Assembly: GCF_018138715.1 (NCBI RefSeq)
Contig: NZ_JAGSHX010000006.1
Location: 2,418,001-2,482,000, forward strand
Direction: 5' to 3'
DNA length: 64,000 nucleotides
Origin: Streptomyces asiaticus
GTDB lineage: Bacteria > Actinomycetota > Actinomycetes > Streptomycetales > Streptomycetaceae
A program made the position numbers and the translations under genes. Of this stretch, positions 35,553 to 46,819 are shown in pieces. The notes beneath the pieces are model-generated. The model was not told the origin of the DNA. It saw only the letters and a program-made list of their open reading frames with translations, and did no database searches. Every line of letters starts with the position of its first letter. Position 1 is the first letter of the stretch.

Positions 35553-36029
35553 ATGGACAGTGAACGCAGTGGCGGGGCGTCCACCACGGTGGACGTGGAG
35601 AACCTGGCCTTCGACGTGTTCGCCCGCGCCTGCCCCTCACGCGGCACGCTGGAGCACGTCACCGGCAAATGGGGCGGCCTCATCCTGAGCGCGCTCCACG
35701 ACAGCACCTTCCGCTTCAACGAGCTGCGGCGGCGGGTCGACGGCGTCAGCGAGAAGATGCTGTCCCAGACGCTGCACGCGCTGGAGCGCGACGGTCTGGT
35801 GCACCGCGAGGCCCAGCCGACCAACCCGCCCCGGGTGGACTACCGGCTGACCCCGCTGGGCAGCGCGGTCGCCGAGCGGCTGCTGGCCCTCATCCATCTG
35901 GTCGAGGACCGGATGCCCGAGGTGCTGGCGGCCCAGGAGCGCTACGACACCGCGCGCGCCGGGAGCGGCGAGGCGTCGGCCGCGCGGGACGCCGGACGGG
36001 CCGTGGTGGCCGGGCGCGGCGGGCGCTGA
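35553..36029 (+). CDS. HxlR-family transcriptional regulator
   Basis: The 158-residue winged-helix protein has the HxlR core: [22 protein letters not shown], then [22 protein letters not shown] (recognition helix) and [27 protein letters not shown]. The family regulates detoxification and metabolism in response to small electrophiles or metabolites, and the CP near the N-terminus is a common redox-sensing position. The ATG at 35553 fits the family start. Its last 30 codons are Ala/Gly/Arg-rich and overlap the end of mutM tail to tail by 88 bases. Confidence 0.88.
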   Translation: MDSERSGGASTTVDVENLAFDVFARACPSRGTLEHVTGKWGGLILSALHDSTFRFNELRRRVDGVSEKMLSQTLHALERDGLVHREAQPTNPPRVDYRLTPLGSAVAERLLALIHLVEDRMPEVLAAQERYDTARAGSGEASAARDAGRAVVAGRGGR

Positions 36030-36877
36030 CAGCGCGGGCAGAAGTAGCTGGAGCGGTTCATCCAGGGGCGGCGACGCATCGGGGTGCCACAGCGGCGGCA
36101 GGGCTCGTCCTCCCGGCCGTAGGCGTCCAGGGAGCGCTCGAAGTACCCCGACTCGCCGTTCACGTTCACATAGAGGCTGTCGAAGCTGGTGCCGCCGACG
36201 GCCAGCGCGGCGGTCATCACCTCGCGCACATGGTCGAGGAGTTCGGCGGCGCGCGGCCGGGTGAGGGTCGCTGTCGGCCGGTCGTAGTGCAGCCGGGCGC
36301 GCCACAGCGCCTCGTCGGCGTAGATGTTGCCGACCCCGCTGATCAGCGACTGGTCCAGCAGCGCGCGCTTGATCGTGGTGCGGCGGCGGCGCAGCGCGAG
36401 GTGGAAGGCGGCCTCGTCGAAGGCGGGGTCCAGCGGGTCGCGGGCGATGTGCGCGATGACGTCCGGCAGCCCCTCCAGGTCGCCGGGGACGGTGTCGTGC
36501 AGCGAGAGCCCGCCGAAGGTTCGCTGGTCGACGAAGCGCAGCTCGGTGCCCGCGTCGTCGGCGAAGCGGACCCGGACGCGCAGATGCTTCTCGTCGGGCG
36601 CCTCGGCCGGCTGGACCAGCAGCTGCCCGCTCATCCCGAGATGGGCCAGGACGGACTCGGCGGACGCGTCGTCGTCGAACGGCAGCCACAGGTACTTGCC
36701 GCGGCGCCGGACGGTCCCGGCGCGGCGGCCCCGGAGGCGGGCCGCGAAGTCCTCCGCGCCGCCGAGGTGGCGGCGGACCGCGCGGGGGTGCAGCACCTGG
36801 ACCTCGGCGACCGTACGGCCGCTGACCCAGCGCTCCAGTCCGCGGCGGACCACCTCGACCTCGGGCAGCTCGGGCAA
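35942..36877 (-). CDS. mutM: Formamidopyrimidine-DNA glycosylase
   Basis: MutM excises oxidised purines such as 8-oxoguanine and cuts the strand. The N-terminal [15 protein letters not shown] supplies the catalytic Pro2 and Glu3. [10 protein letters not shown] and the helix-two-turn-helix region ([20 protein letters not shown]) bind DNA, and the C-terminal zinc finger is CRRCG and CPRCQ. At 311 residues it is about 25 longer than usual because of a Pro/Ala/Arg-rich tail after the zinc finger, which overlaps the convergent HxlR gene. It lies downstream of rnc. Confidence 0.96.
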   Translation of the reverse strand: MPELPEVEVVRRGLERWVSGRTVAEVQVLHPRAVRRHLGGAEDFAARLRGRRAGTVRRRGKYLWLPFDDDASAESVLAHLGMSGQLLVQPAEAPDEKHLRVRVRFADDAGTELRFVDQRTFGGLSLHDTVPGDLEGLPDVIAHIARDPLDPAFDEAAFHLALRRRRTTIKRALLDQSLISGVGNIYADEALWRARLHYDRPTATLTRPRAAELLDHVREVMTAALAVGGTSFDSLYVNVNGESGYFERSLDAYGREDEPCRRCGTPMRRRPWMNRSSYFCPRCQRPPRPATTARPASRAADASPLPARAVS

Positions 36878-37002
36878 CGGGGGCCTCCTTGAGCCTTCGA
36901 GCCCTCACCGCCCCCGGGCGGAACGGCCCCGGCGGGCCGTCCGCCCGGGGGCGGTGAAAGGCGTTACGGACGTGATGGAAGGTGCGGGTCGGGGAAGGCC
37001 GA

Positions 37003-37839
37003 TCAGCGTGCCGGGGAGGCCGCGTCGGCGGCGGCTCCGCCGTCCGCCGCCGTGCCCGCGGTTCCGGCGCCGGCCGCCTTGGCCTTCGCCTGGGCCTCGT
37101 CGGCAGCCGCGCGGATGGCGCGCCAGGCGGCCTCGGCCGCCTGCTGCTCGGCTTCCTTCTTGCTGCGGCCGGTGCCGGTGCCGTACGCGACACCACCGAC
37201 GCGGGCGGCAGCCGTGAAGGTCTTCTCGTGGTCGGGACCGGTCTCGGAGACCAGGTACTCGGGGACCCCGAGGCCCTCGGTGGCGGTCAGCTCCTGGAGG
37301 CTGGTCTTCCAGTCCAGGCCGGCGCCGAGGTTCGAGGACTTCTCGATCAGCGGGTCGAAGAGCCGGTGGACCAGCTCCGCGGCGGCGTCGAGTCCCCGGT
37401 CGAGATAGACCGCGCCGATCACCGCTTCAAGGGTGTCGGCCAGGATGGAAGCCTTGTCCCTGCCGCCGGTGCCCTCTTCGCCCCGGCCGAGCCGGATGAA
37501 GGCGCCGAGGTCGAGGCCGCGACCCACCTCCGCGAGCGCGCGCGAGTTGACCACCGCGGCCCGCAGCTTGGCCAGCTGGCCCTCGGGCAGGTCGGGGTGG
37601 ATGCGGTACAGCGTGTCGGTGACCACCAGGCCGAGCACCGAATCCCCGAGGAATTCCAGCCGCTCGTTGGTGGGCAGCCCGCCGTTCTCGTACGCGAAGG
37701 AGCGATGGGTCAGCGCACGCACCAGAAGGGCGGACTCGAGCTGGTACCCGAGCCGCCCTTCCAGGATCGTGTGAGACGAGGCCGTGTCCGCCTGGGCCGC
37801 TTCACCGCGCTTACGCGGGGGCGTGGTGGCGTCTGACAT
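37003..37839 (-). CDS. rnc: Ribonuclease III
   Basis: RNase III cuts double-stranded RNA in rRNA precursors and mRNAs; in S. coelicolor its loss (absB) blocks antibiotic production. The catalytic signature [18 protein letters not shown] and the second acidic site [13 protein letters not shown] are present. A C-terminal dsRNA-binding domain follows ([14 protein letters not shown] to [15 protein letters not shown]), then an Ala/Gly-rich tail. I prefer the ATG at 37839 ([10 protein letters not shown]); a GTG four codons earlier (37851) is also possible. It is close behind rpmF and before mutM. Confidence 0.95.
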   Translation of the reverse strand: MSDATTPPRKRGEAAQADTASSHTILEGRLGYQLESALLVRALTHRSFAYENGGLPTNERLEFLGDSVLGLVVTDTLYRIHPDLPEGQLAKLRAAVVNSRALAEVGRGLDLGAFIRLGRGEEGTGGRDKASILADTLEAVIGAVYLDRGLDAAAELVHRLFDPLIEKSSNLGAGLDWKTSLQELTATEGLGVPEYLVSETGPDHEKTFTAAARVGGVAYGTGTGRSKKEAEQQAAEAAWRAIRAAADEAQAKAKAAGAGTAGTAADGGAAADAASPAR

Positions 37840-37858
37840 AGAGCCTGTCACCCGCCGA

Positions 37859-38032
37859 TCAGACCTCGAGGACCTGGCGGCGGTTGTAGGTGCCGCAGCT
37901 CGGGCACGCGATGTGCTGCTGCTTCGGCTCGTGGCAGCGCTCGCACGCCACCAGGTTGGGGACCGCAGCCTTCCACTGCGACCGGCGGTGGCGCGTGTTG
38001 CTGCGCGACATCTTCCGCTTCGGAACAGCCAC
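37859..38032 (-). CDS. rpmF: 50S ribosomal protein L32
   Basis: This short gene encodes 57 residues from a [23 protein letters not shown], then four zinc-type cysteines, C30 and C33 (CERC) and C43 and C46 (CPSC), ending NRRQVLEV. L32 is a large-subunit protein. With cysteines present this is the zinc-binding form. It sits in the conserved yceD-rpmF-rnc order, two bases after the yceD stop. Confidence 0.97.
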   Translation of the reverse strand: MAVPKRKMSRSNTRHRRSQWKAAVPNLVACERCHEPKQQHIACPSCGTYNRRQVLEV

Positions 38033-38034
38033 GG

Positions 38035-38658
38035 CTACTTCTCCTGTGAGTCATCCCCGCGCTCGCGGGGTGCGTTGTCCTTCTCGCCGTCCCTCATGGT
38101 CTCGGCGAGTCCCTTCAGTGCCGCCCAACGGATGTCGGCGGACTCGTGGTGGTGGTCGGGGTCGTCCGCGAGCCGGGCGCCGCAATCGGCGCACAGACCC
38201 GGGCAGTCCTCCCGGCACACCGGCTGCAACGGCAGTGCGAGCACCACCGCGTCGCGCAGCACGGGCTCGAGGTCGAACAGGTCGGCCTCGAGGAAGAGCA
38301 TGTCCTCCTCCTCGGCGTCGTCGCCGGTATCCGCTTCGCGGCTCCGGTCGTCGGCGTCGGGGTAGGAGTACATCTCCTGGAAGTCCACTTCGAGCTCTCG
38401 CTCCAGCGGCTCCAGACACCTTACGCACTCCCCCGTGAGCGGCGCACGGGCGGTGCCTGTGACAAGCACCCCTTCCATGACCGACTCCAGGCGGAGGTCC
38501 AGCTCGATCGTCGCGCCCTCCCGCACCCCGATGACCTCGATGCCGAGGCCCTTGGGCGCCACCACGGAGCGGGAGACCCTTTTGAGCGCACCGGGACGAC
38601 GGCCCAGCTCGCGCGTGTCGAACACGAGAGGGGCACGGTGGTCGAGGCGGGCGTTCAG
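38035..38658 (-). CDS. yceD: YceD/DUF177 family protein
   Basis: The protein of about 207 residues belongs to the DUF177 family, found beside rpmF in most bacteria and linked to 23S rRNA accumulation. It has [20 protein letters not shown], an acidic stretch, and the metal-like cluster [16 protein letters not shown]. The family N-terminus [19 protein letters not shown] begins at a CTG (38658) with AGGAA just upstream, and no ATG/GTG/TTG exists in frame for a long way back. Either CTG is the start or translation begins at the GTG at 38625. It is followed directly by rpmF. Confidence 0.88.
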   Translation of the reverse strand: MNARLDHRAPLVFDTRELGRRPGALKRVSRSVVAPKGLGIEVIGVREGATIELDLRLESVMEGVLVTGTARAPLTGECVRCLEPLERELEVDFQEMYSYPDADDRSREADTGDDAEEEDMLFLEADLFDLEPVLRDAVVLALPLQPVCREDCPGLCADCGARLADDPDHHHESADIRWAALKGLAETMRDGEKDNAPRERGDDSQEK

Positions 38659-38910
38659 GGCTTCCTGCTTTCTACGCTGCGGCGGGCCACCCGAACATCC
38701 ACTACGAATCGGGCAGCCGAGATCGCGGACGTACGCGCGACCGAAGAGCCAGGATACTGGACAGGCCGCCGTAGACCCAATCCGCCCGGTGGAGAAGGAC
38801 CTCTCGCGCCCCGAAGGGGCGCGGGGCAGTGTCTCCGCCGCGCCGGCGCGACCAGCCACGACGGCGCCGCAGTCGGCCGACGACGCATCGCGGCACTTCC
38901 CGCGGAGCGC

Positions 38911-40017
<1,107 letters not shown>

Positions 40018-40123
40018 TGTGGGTGCTCGCAGACTGTCTGGATGCGGATGGATACGGAGACGAACGGGACGACTGTACGACCAGCGGCCGCCTCCCGGAC
40101 AGCCGCTGACGTCCCGTCAGCCG

Positions 40124-40633
40124 CTACTTCCGGCCGAGCCGCTCGGCAAGCGCCTCCAGGACCAACGGGGGCACCAGGTGGGAGACGTCGCCGCCCCAGG
40201 CCGCGACCTCCTTGACCAGGCTGGAGGAGAGGAAACTGTAGGTGGGGTTGGTGGGCACGAACAGCGTTTCCACGCCGGAGAGGCCGTTGTTCATCTGGGC
40301 CATCTGCAACTCGTAGTCGAAGTCGCTGACGGCCCGCAGCCCCTTGACGATCGCGGGGATGTCCCGCTGCTTGCAGAAGTCCACCAGGAGGCCGTGGAAC
40401 GCCTCCACCTGGACGTTTCCGTACTCCTCCGTGGTCTGGCGGAGAAGGTCGATCCGCTCGTCCACCGTGAACAGGCCCTGCTTCGACTTGTTGATCATCA
40501 CGGCGACGTGCACGACGTCATAGAGCTTGGAGGCACGGGCGATGATGTCGAGGTGTCCATTGGTGACGGGGTCGAACGACCCCGGACAGACTGCGCGGCG
40601 CAACGGAAGTTCCTCGCTCTCGGGTCCGGTCAT
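40124..40633 (-). CDS. coaD: Phosphopantetheine adenylyltransferase
   Basis: CoaD makes dephospho-CoA from 4'-phosphopantetheine and ATP, the fourth step of CoA synthesis. The 169-residue protein has the nucleotidyltransferase motif [17 protein letters not shown] (the HxGH-like TNGH) and [19 protein letters not shown]. The [17 protein letters not shown] block carries the ISS-type motif as LSS. The ATG at 40633 overlaps the rsmD stop by ATGA. Confidence 0.97.
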   Translation of the reverse strand: MTGPESEELPLRRAVCPGSFDPVTNGHLDIIARASKLYDVVHVAVMINKSKQGLFTVDERIDLLRQTTEEYGNVQVEAFHGLLVDFCKQRDIPAIVKGLRAVSDFDYELQMAQMNNGLSGVETLFVPTNPTYSFLSSSLVKEVAAWGGDVSHLVPPLVLEALAERLGRK

Positions 40634-41217
40634 GACGCGTCCTCGCACGTCGAGGCGGCGTGACCGTACCAAAGCGTGCCCTCCCCGTAGCGACGGGCCC
40701 TGAGCCCCTCGAATCCGGCAGGCCACACGAACTCCCCACCTCGTGTGCTCCGCTCAACGGTGGCCAGCCCACCGGGCGCGAGCCAGCCCTTCCCCAGGAG
40801 TGTGAGGAGTATCTCCCGGATTTGGTCGTCGGTGACCGCGTAGGGCGGATCCAGGAAAACGACGTCGTACGGGCCGGTGTCGGGGGCCTGTCCGGCGATG
40901 GTCTGTTCGGCCTTGCCGGTGCGCAGCTCCGCGCCGGGCAGACCGAGGGTGCGGACGTTCTGCCGGATCGTGCGGGCCGCCCGCGGGTCGGACTCGACCA
41001 GCAGCGTGTGGGCGGCGCCGCGGGACAGCGCCTCCAGGCCGACCGCACCCGAGCCGCCGTACAGATCCAGGACACGGGCCCCGTCCAGCGAGCCGAGCAG
41101 CGACTCCCAGGTGGAGAACAGGCCCTCACGCGCCCGGTCCGAGGTGGGTCGGGTGCCGTTTCCCGGCGGCACGGCCAGGCGGCGGCCGCCGGCCGCTCCG
41201 GCGATCACGCGGGTCAT
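40630..41217 (-). CDS. rsmD: 16S rRNA (guanine966-N2)-methyltransferase RsmD
   Basis: The 195-residue enzyme methylates G966 of 16S rRNA. It starts [19 protein letters not shown] and shows [14 protein letters not shown], the SAM motif [19 protein letters not shown] and the catalytic motif [11 protein letters not shown] (DPPY). The ATG at 41217 matches the family; longer readings run into non-coding DNA. It is translationally coupled to coaD through ATGA, a widespread pairing. Confidence 0.96.
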   Translation of the reverse strand: MTRVIAGAAGGRRLAVPPGNGTRPTSDRAREGLFSTWESLLGSLDGARVLDLYGGSGAVGLEALSRGAAHTLLVESDPRAARTIRQNVRTLGLPGAELRTGKAEQTIAGQAPDTGPYDVVFLDPPYAVTDDQIREILLTLLGKGWLAPGGLATVERSTRGGEFVWPAGFEGLRARRYGEGTLWYGHAASTCEDAS

Positions 41218-41314
41218 GGGTGGGAGCCGTCCTTCACGGTGGTCGGGGCAGCGGCGCCCGGTGCCCGTCCGGGCGGGGCCGCCGCATCTCCACGATATGG
41301 CGTACGGGGGCAGA

Positions 41315-41367
41315 CGGTGGCCGGGCGCGCTCCTCAGGCGGGCCCGGCGGTGGCCGGGCGCGCTCCT
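41315..41367. repeat. 33-bp-period tandem duplication downstream of recG
   Basis: CGGTGGCCGGGCGCGCTCCT occurs at 41315-41334 and again at 41348-41367, just beyond the recG stop (41378). It is similar in style to the other gene-end duplications but does not include the stop codon itself. Confidence 0.65.
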
Positions 41368-41377
41368 TTCGCGGGGC

Positions 41378-43600
41378 TCAGCCCTTGTCGAGGAACTCCG
41401 CGCGCTCCTTGTCCAGCAGGGCGTCCAGCGCGGTGCGCAGCTGCGGGTATCCGGCCAGCTCCGGGTCGGCGGCCACGATCGCGGCCGCTTCCTCCCGGGC
41501 GGCCGCGATGACCTCCTCGTCGTCGATGACGGCGAGCACCCGCAGCGAGGAGCGGACCCCGGACTGGGCCTGGCCGAGCACATCGCCCTCCCGGCGCTGC
41601 TCCAGGTCGATCCGGGACAGCTCGAAGCCGTCGAGCGTGGCCGCGACCGCGCCCAGCCGGGCCCGGGCTGGGCTGCCCTCGGGCATGTCGGTCACCAGCA
41701 GACACAGCCCGGCGGCGGAGCCCCGGCCGACGCGGCCGCGCAGCTGGTGCAGCTGGGAGACGCCGAACCGGTCGGCGTCCATGATCACCATGGCGGTGGC
41801 GTTGGGCACGTTCACACCGACCTCGATGACGGTCGTGGCGACCAGGACGTCCACCTCGCCCGCGGCGAAGCGGCGCATCACCTCGTCCTTGGCCTCGGGC
41901 TGCATCCGCCCGTGCAGCACCTCCACCCGCAGATCACTCAGCGGGCCCTTGACGAGCTGCTCGGCGACGTCGACGACGGCCAGCGGCGGGCGCTTCTCGG
42001 CCTCGTCCTCGGGGCTCTTCCCCTTCGCCGCCTTGGACTCGTCCTCCTCGTCCCCGATCCGCGGGCACACCACATAGCCCTGGTGGCCGGCGGCCACCTC
42101 CTCGCGCACCCGCTCCCAGGCGCGGGTCAGGAAGTGCGGCTTGTCCTTGGCGGGCACCACATGGGAGGCGATCGGGGAACGGCCCGAGGGCAACTGGTCC
42201 AGGACGGAGGTCTCCAGGTCGCCGAAGACGGTCATGGCCACGGTGCGCGGGATCGGGGTGGCCGTCATCACCAGCAGATGCGGGGGCTGTTTGCCTTTGG
42301 AGCGCAGGGCGTCGCGCTGCTCGACCCCGAAGCGGTGCTGCTCGTCCACGACCACCAGGCCCAGATCGTGGAACTGGACCTTGTCCTCGATCAGGGCATG
42401 GGTGCCGATCACGATCCCGGCCTCGCCGGTGACCAGGTCCAGCAGCGCCTGACGGCGGGCCGCGGCGCCCATGGAGCCGGTGAGCAGCACCACCTTGGTG
42501 CCCTGCTCCGCGCCGCCCAGCATCCCTCCCTCGGCCAGCTCCCCCATCATCTCGGTGATCGAGCGGTGGTGCTGCTGGGCGAGCACCTCGGTGGGCGCGA
42601 GCATCGCCGCCTGTCCCCCGGCGTCCACGACACCGAGCATCGCGCGCAGCGCGACCATGGTCTTGCCCGAGCCGACCTCGCCCTGGAGCAGCCGGTGCAT
42701 GGGGTGGTCGGTGGCGAGGTCGGCGAAGATCTCCTCGCTGACCCGGCGCTGGCCCTCGGTGAGGGTGAACGGCAGCCGGGCGTCGAAGGCGGTCAGCAGC
42801 CCGTCCGGGGCGGGCTTGCGGGGCGCCGCGGGCAGCTGGGCGTCGGCCTGCCGCCGCCGGGCCAGCGCCACCTGGAGGACGAACGCCTCGTCCCACTTCA
42901 GCCGGTCCCGGGCCGTCGCGATATCGGCCTTGGTGCCCGGCCGGTGGATCTTGCGCAGCGCCTCGGGGAACGTGGCCAGCCCCCGGCCCTCGCGCAGGCT
43001 CTCGGGCAGCGGGTCGATCAGCCCGGCCAGCGCGGACTCCTCGTGGCCGGCCGGGCCGAGCACGGTGTCGACGGCCTGCTGGATCTGCCAGGACTCCATC
43101 TGCTTGCACGCCGGGTACAGCGGCAGCAGCTGATTGGCGAACGCCTCCACGGCCTCCGCGCCGCTCCCCGCGACCAGCGTCTTGAACTCGGGGTGGGCCA
43201 GCTGCCGCTTGCGGTTGAAGACCGAGACCTTCCCGGCGAACATCGCGCGGGTGCCGGGCTGGAGCTCCGTACGCGGCTTGTGGACGCCCTTGCCGAAGAA
43301 GACCAGCTGGAGACGGCCGCTGCCGTCGGTGATGGTGACCTCCAGCCGCCGGCCCCGGCCGCCGTTGAACGTGTGCACCCGGGCGTCGGCGACCTGGGCC
43401 ACCACGGTCACATGCTCGTCCAGGGGCAGGTCGGACAGCCGGGTCAGCTCACCGCGCTCCGCGTACCGCCGCGGGTAGTGGTGCAGCAGGTCGCCGACGG
43501 TGTGCAGGTCGAGATGGTCGGCCATCACCTTCGCGGTGTTGCCGCCCAGGACCTTCTTCAGGGGTTCATCCAGCACGGGCACCCGTCCATTGCACACCAC
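41378..43600 (-). CDS. recG: ATP-dependent DNA helicase RecG
   Basis: RecG remodels stalled forks and Holliday junctions. The 740-residue protein has the N-terminal wedge/OB domain ([18 protein letters not shown] and [15 protein letters not shown]). The helicase core follows with [15 protein letters not shown] (Walker A), [12 protein letters not shown] (DExQ box), [13 protein letters not shown], and the RecG-specific C-terminal region [29 protein letters not shown]-type block (here [17 protein letters not shown]). It starts at a GTG at 43600; a GTG six codons later is possible. It follows the DAK-domain gene. Confidence 0.96.
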   Translation of the reverse strand: [740 protein letters not shown]

Positions 43601-43664
43601 GGGAGTGACAATCGGGGATGACGAGCGGGGTGGTTCGGCGGGTGGCCGCTCCGGGCGGCCGGGC

Positions 43665-45434
43665 TCATTCGATGCCTATGATCAGCGGCGCGGTGGGCTG
43701 ACCGCCGTGATAGACGACCGTGTCGACGGCGAAGTGGCCCTCCCGCACATGCCGCTCCAGCCGTTCGGCGACCTCCTCCGGAAGGTCCGCGCCGAGCACC
43801 AGCGTGACCATCTCGCCGCCCGACGCCAGCATCCGGTCCAGCACCGTCTCGGCGGTCGCGGCCAGCTCCGAGCCGATCACCGCCACATCGCCGTCGATCA
43901 TGCCCAGGACGTCCCCGGCCTGGCACACCCCGGCCATGGTCCAGGACTGGCGCTCGGCGACGGCCAGTTCCGCGTAGCGGGTGGCGCCCGCGGCCGAGGT
44001 CATGGCGACCACGTCCTCGTCGAAGCTGCGGCCGGGCTCGTGGACGGCGAGCGCGGCGATGCCCTGGACGGCGGAGCGGGTGGGGATCACCGCGACCCGC
44101 ACGCCCTCGGCGCGGGCCTGGGCCGCGGCCGCGGCCGCCGTGTGGTGCAGCTCGGTGTCGTTGGGCAGCAGCACGACCTCCCGGGCGTTGGCCCGGCGGA
44201 CCGCGTCCACCAGCTCACCGCCGGCGGGCGGCTCCCCGGGGCGGGTGGCGACCGCGGTCGCGCCCGCCTCGGCGCACAGCGCGGCCAGTCCGTCGCCGGG
44301 GACGACGGCGACCACGGCACGGGGCGCGTGCTCGGCGCGCGGGCCGTCCGTGGGGCCCTGGGCACCGGACTGATCCGGCAGGACGACGGCCGGGCCCGGC
44401 CGGTCCGGACCGCCCGGGCCCGCCTTACGGACGGCGGCACCGCCGAAGTGGGTGATCCGGATGCGGTACGGGCGCCCGGCCTGGACGCCCGCCTCCACGG
44501 CCGCCCCCGCGTCGTCCACATGGACGTGGACGTTCCACAGGCCGTCGCCGCCGACGACCACCAGGGAGTCGCCGAGGGCGTCCAGCCGCTCCCTCAGGGC
44601 GGTCACGGCCGTGTCGGCGGCCTCCAGGAGGTAGATCACCTCGAAGGCGGGCCCGGCGTCCGGGGCGCCGTCGGCGGAGCAGCCCGCCAGGTCCTGCCCG
44701 CCCGCTCCCGTGGGCGCCGGGGCGTCACGGCCGGGGCGGGCCGGGGCGGGCGCCGCGGGGGCCTCGCCCGACAGCGCCTGGGCGAGCCCGCCCAGGACCG
44801 TCACCAGGCCGTAGCCGCCCGCGTCGACCACCCCCGCGCGGGCGAGGACGTCGAGCTGGCCCGGAGTGGCCTGGAGCGCCGTACGGGCGCCCTCGTACGC
44901 GGCGCGGGCCACCGTGGCGGCGTCGCCCGTGGCGCGCTCCGCGCTCTCCGCGGCGGCCACGGCGACCGTGAGGACGGTGCCTTCGACGGGGTGCGCGACG
45001 GCCAGGTAGGCGAGGTCGACCGCGCGCCGCAGCGCCCGCCGCAGCCCGTCCGCCTCGTCCGTGCCCGGGGCCGCTCCCGCGCCCGGGGTCCCGTCCGGCC
45101 CGCCGTCGGCCAGGACGTCCGCCATACCGCGCAGCAGCTGCGCCAGGATCGTGCCGGAGTTGCCCCGGGCGCCGATCAGCGCGCCATGGGCCATGGCGCG
45201 CACCACATCGGCGAGGGTGGGGCGGGACGCGGCGGCCGAGGTCGCGTGGCCGTCGAAGGCCGAGTCGACGGCCCGGGCGGCGGACTCGACGGTCAGATAC
45301 AGATTGGTGCCGGTGTCCCCGTCCGCGACCGGATAGACGTTGATCGCGTCGATGTCCGCCCGGGCCCGGCCCAGCGCGTCGAGGGCGAGCCCGCACCAGG
45401 TCCGTACCGCATCGGCATCGAGCGTGTGCGGCAC
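43665..45434 (-). CDS. DAK-domain phosphatase/kinase family protein (DhaL/FakA-like)
   Basis: The 589-residue protein starts VPHTLDADAVRTWCGLALDAL from a GTG with GAGGAGG seven bases upstream. The N-terminal DhaL/Dak2 nucleotide domain shows INVYPVADGDTGTNLYLT (metal-binding aspartates) and HGALIGARGNSGTILAQLLRG. A DegV-like/DUF1949-type C-terminal region follows (VVLLPNDTELHHTAAAAA and LVLGADLPEEVAERLERHV). The architecture matches FakA-type fatty-acid kinase subunits and uncharacterised actinobacterial homologues; which substrate is used is not clear. It lies next to recG, the conserved order, and is divergent from rpmB. Confidence 0.88.
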   Translation of the reverse strand: MPHTLDADAVRTWCGLALDALGRARADIDAINVYPVADGDTGTNLYLTVESAARAVDSAFDGHATSAAASRPTLADVVRAMAHGALIGARGNSGTILAQLLRGMADVLADGGPDGTPGAGAAPGTDEADGLRRALRRAVDLAYLAVAHPVEGTVLTVAVAAAESAERATGDAATVARAAYEGARTALQATPGQLDVLARAGVVDAGGYGLVTVLGGLAQALSGEAPAAPAPARPGRDAPAPTGAGGQDLAGCSADGAPDAGPAFEVIYLLEAADTAVTALRERLDALGDSLVVVGGDGLWNVHVHVDDAGAAVEAGVQAGRPYRIRITHFGGAAVRKAGPGGPDRPGPAVVLPDQSGAQGPTDGPRAEHAPRAVVAVVPGDGLAALCAEAGATAVATRPGEPPAGGELVDAVRRANAREVVLLPNDTELHHTAAAAAAQARAEGVRVAVIPTRSAVQGIAALAVHEPGRSFDEDVVAMTSAAGATRYAELAVAERQSWTMAGVCQAGDVLGMIDGDVAVIGSELAATAETVLDRMLASGGEMVTLVLGADLPEEVAERLERHVREGHFAVDTVVYHGGQPTAPLIIGIE

Positions 45435-45571
45435 GAAAGGTCCTCCTCGGAGGCTGCTGGGGGCGGGGGTGGGCATCGCGTCATCGCAGGGTAGTCGCCG
45501 CCCTCGGCGGGTGCCGGGGCAGCCATGATAGTTTCGTTGTACGGGAGTGGCCGTTGTATGCTGCTCCGGTT

Positions 45572-45589
45572 GCCCGATGCGAATCGGGC
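45572..45589 (+). promoter_or_regulatory. Hairpin in the rpmB leader
   Basis: GCCCGAT-GCGA-ATCGGGC is a perfect 7-bp stem with a GNRA-type loop, 110 bases before the rpmB start. It may be an mRNA stability or autoregulatory structure; a TATGCT hexamer about 15 bases upstream could be the -10 box. Confidence 0.35.
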
Positions 45590-45699
45590 CATTTCCCCAG
45601 GCGCCGCCGATTCTCCACGATTCAGGCAACGTCCGGGGCATCCGTTCAGTGTCCTGTCTCCTCGCGGGAAGCGAGGGTGACCCGTCTTTGGAGTAACCC

Positions 45700-45885
45700 G
45701 TGGCTGCCAACTGCGACGTCTGCGGCAAGGGGCCGGGCTTCGGCAACAACATCTCGCACTCGCACCGCCGCACCCGCCGTCGTTGGAACCCCAACATCCA
45801 GACGGTGCGCGCTGTGGTCGGTCGTACCCCGAAGCGGCTCAACGTCTGCACCTCGTGCATCAAGGCCGGCAAGGTTTCGCGCTAG
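45700..45885 (+). CDS. rpmB: 50S ribosomal protein L28 (zinc form)
   Basis: The 61-residue protein reads [20 protein letters not shown] and [14 protein letters not shown], the L28 signature. Cysteines C5, C8, C50 and C53 form two CxxC pairs, so this is the zinc-binding form; many streptomycetes have a second, cysteine-free copy used under zinc starvation. GTG start with GGAG upstream. The end CTAGTCGT-CTAGTCGC repeats eight bases across the stop codon. It is followed by a strong terminator. Confidence 0.97.
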   Translation: MAANCDVCGKGPGFGNNISHSHRRTRRRWNPNIQTVRAVVGRTPKRLNVCTSCIKAGKVSR

Positions 45886-45932
45886 TCGTCTAGTCGCACG
45901 GCCTCCCCGCGCAAGCGGGATACCGGTACGCC

Positions 45933-45965
45933 AGGCCGGTCCACCACTGGAGTGGACCGGCCTTT
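45933..45965. terminator. Bidirectional terminator between rpmB and thiD
   Basis: AGGCCGGTCCAC and GTGGACCGGCCT form a perfect 12-bp stem with a 7-base loop followed by TTT, between the convergent rpmB and thiD genes. Confidence 0.88.
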
Positions 45966-45974
45966 CGCGTGCCC

Positions 45975-46814
45975 TCAGCCGGTCCGTTCCGACAACCACC
46001 CGTGGTCGACCGGGCCGATGCCCGCACCCAGGGGGAAGCCCGCCGCGATGGCGCCCGTGACGTAGTCCTTGGCCGCCGTGACGGCCTCGGGGACCTCGTA
46101 GCCGCCCGCCAGATACGTGGCGACGGCCGCGGCGAGGGTGCACCCCGTGCCGTGCGTATGGCGGTTGTCCTGGCGCGGCGCCCGGAGCCAGTGCTCCTCG
46201 GTGCCGTCGGTGAGCAGATCCACCGCGTCGCCGCCGGGCAGATGGCCGCCCTTGATCAGCGCCCACCGCGGGCCGTGGCCCAGCACCGCCCCGGCCGCCC
46301 GCCGCTGGTCGTCCTCCGACTCCACCCGGACGCCGGTGAGCTGGGCCACCTCGTCCAGGTTGGGCGTGGCCACGGTCGCGGTCGGCAGCAGCTTCGTACG
46401 GACCGCGTCGAGCGCCTCGGCGGCCAGCAGCGGGTCACCGTGCTTGGAGACGCCGACCGGATCGACGACCACGGGCGCGGTGACGTCCTCGAGCAGCGCG
46501 GCGACGGTCTCGACCAGTTCGGCCGTCGCCAGCATGCCGGTCTTGACCGCCTGGACGCCGATGTCGTCGGCCACGCTGCGGAACTGGGCCCGTACGGCCT
46601 CGGCCGGCAGCTCCCAGGCGCCCTGGACGCCCAGGGAGTTCTGCGCCGTCACGGCCGTGATCACGCTCATGCCGTGGGCGCCCAGGGCCAGCATGGTCTT
46701 CAGGTCGGCCTGGATGCCCGCACCGCCGCCGGAGTCCGATCCGGCGACGGTGAGGACGCGCACGGGCGCCGAGCCGTCATGGGCGGGGCGGGGGACGCGG
46801 GGAGGTAGAGCCAT
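45975..46814 (-). CDS. thiD: Hydroxymethylpyrimidine/phosphomethylpyrimidine kinase
   Basis: ThiD phosphorylates HMP and HMP-P in thiamine synthesis. The protein of about 279 residues shows [24 protein letters not shown] (ribokinase fold, HMP site), [16 protein letters not shown], and the anion-hole motif [21 protein letters not shown] with the catalytic Asp/Gly cluster. I chose the ATG at 46814 ([10 protein letters not shown]); a reading from 46844 enters the repeats downstream of thiL. It follows thiL on the same strand, a pathway pairing. Confidence 0.94.
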   Translation of the reverse strand: MALPPRVPRPAHDGSAPVRVLTVAGSDSGGGAGIQADLKTMLALGAHGMSVITAVTAQNSLGVQGAWELPAEAVRAQFRSVADDIGVQAVKTGMLATAELVETVAALLEDVTAPVVVDPVGVSKHGDPLLAAEALDAVRTKLLPTATVATPNLDEVAQLTGVRVESEDDQRRAAGAVLGHGPRWALIKGGHLPGGDAVDLLTDGTEEHWLRAPRQDNRHTHGTGCTLAAAVATYLAGGYEVPEAVTAAKDYVTGAIAAGFPLGAGIGPVDHGWLSERTG

Positions 46815-46819
46815 GGCAC

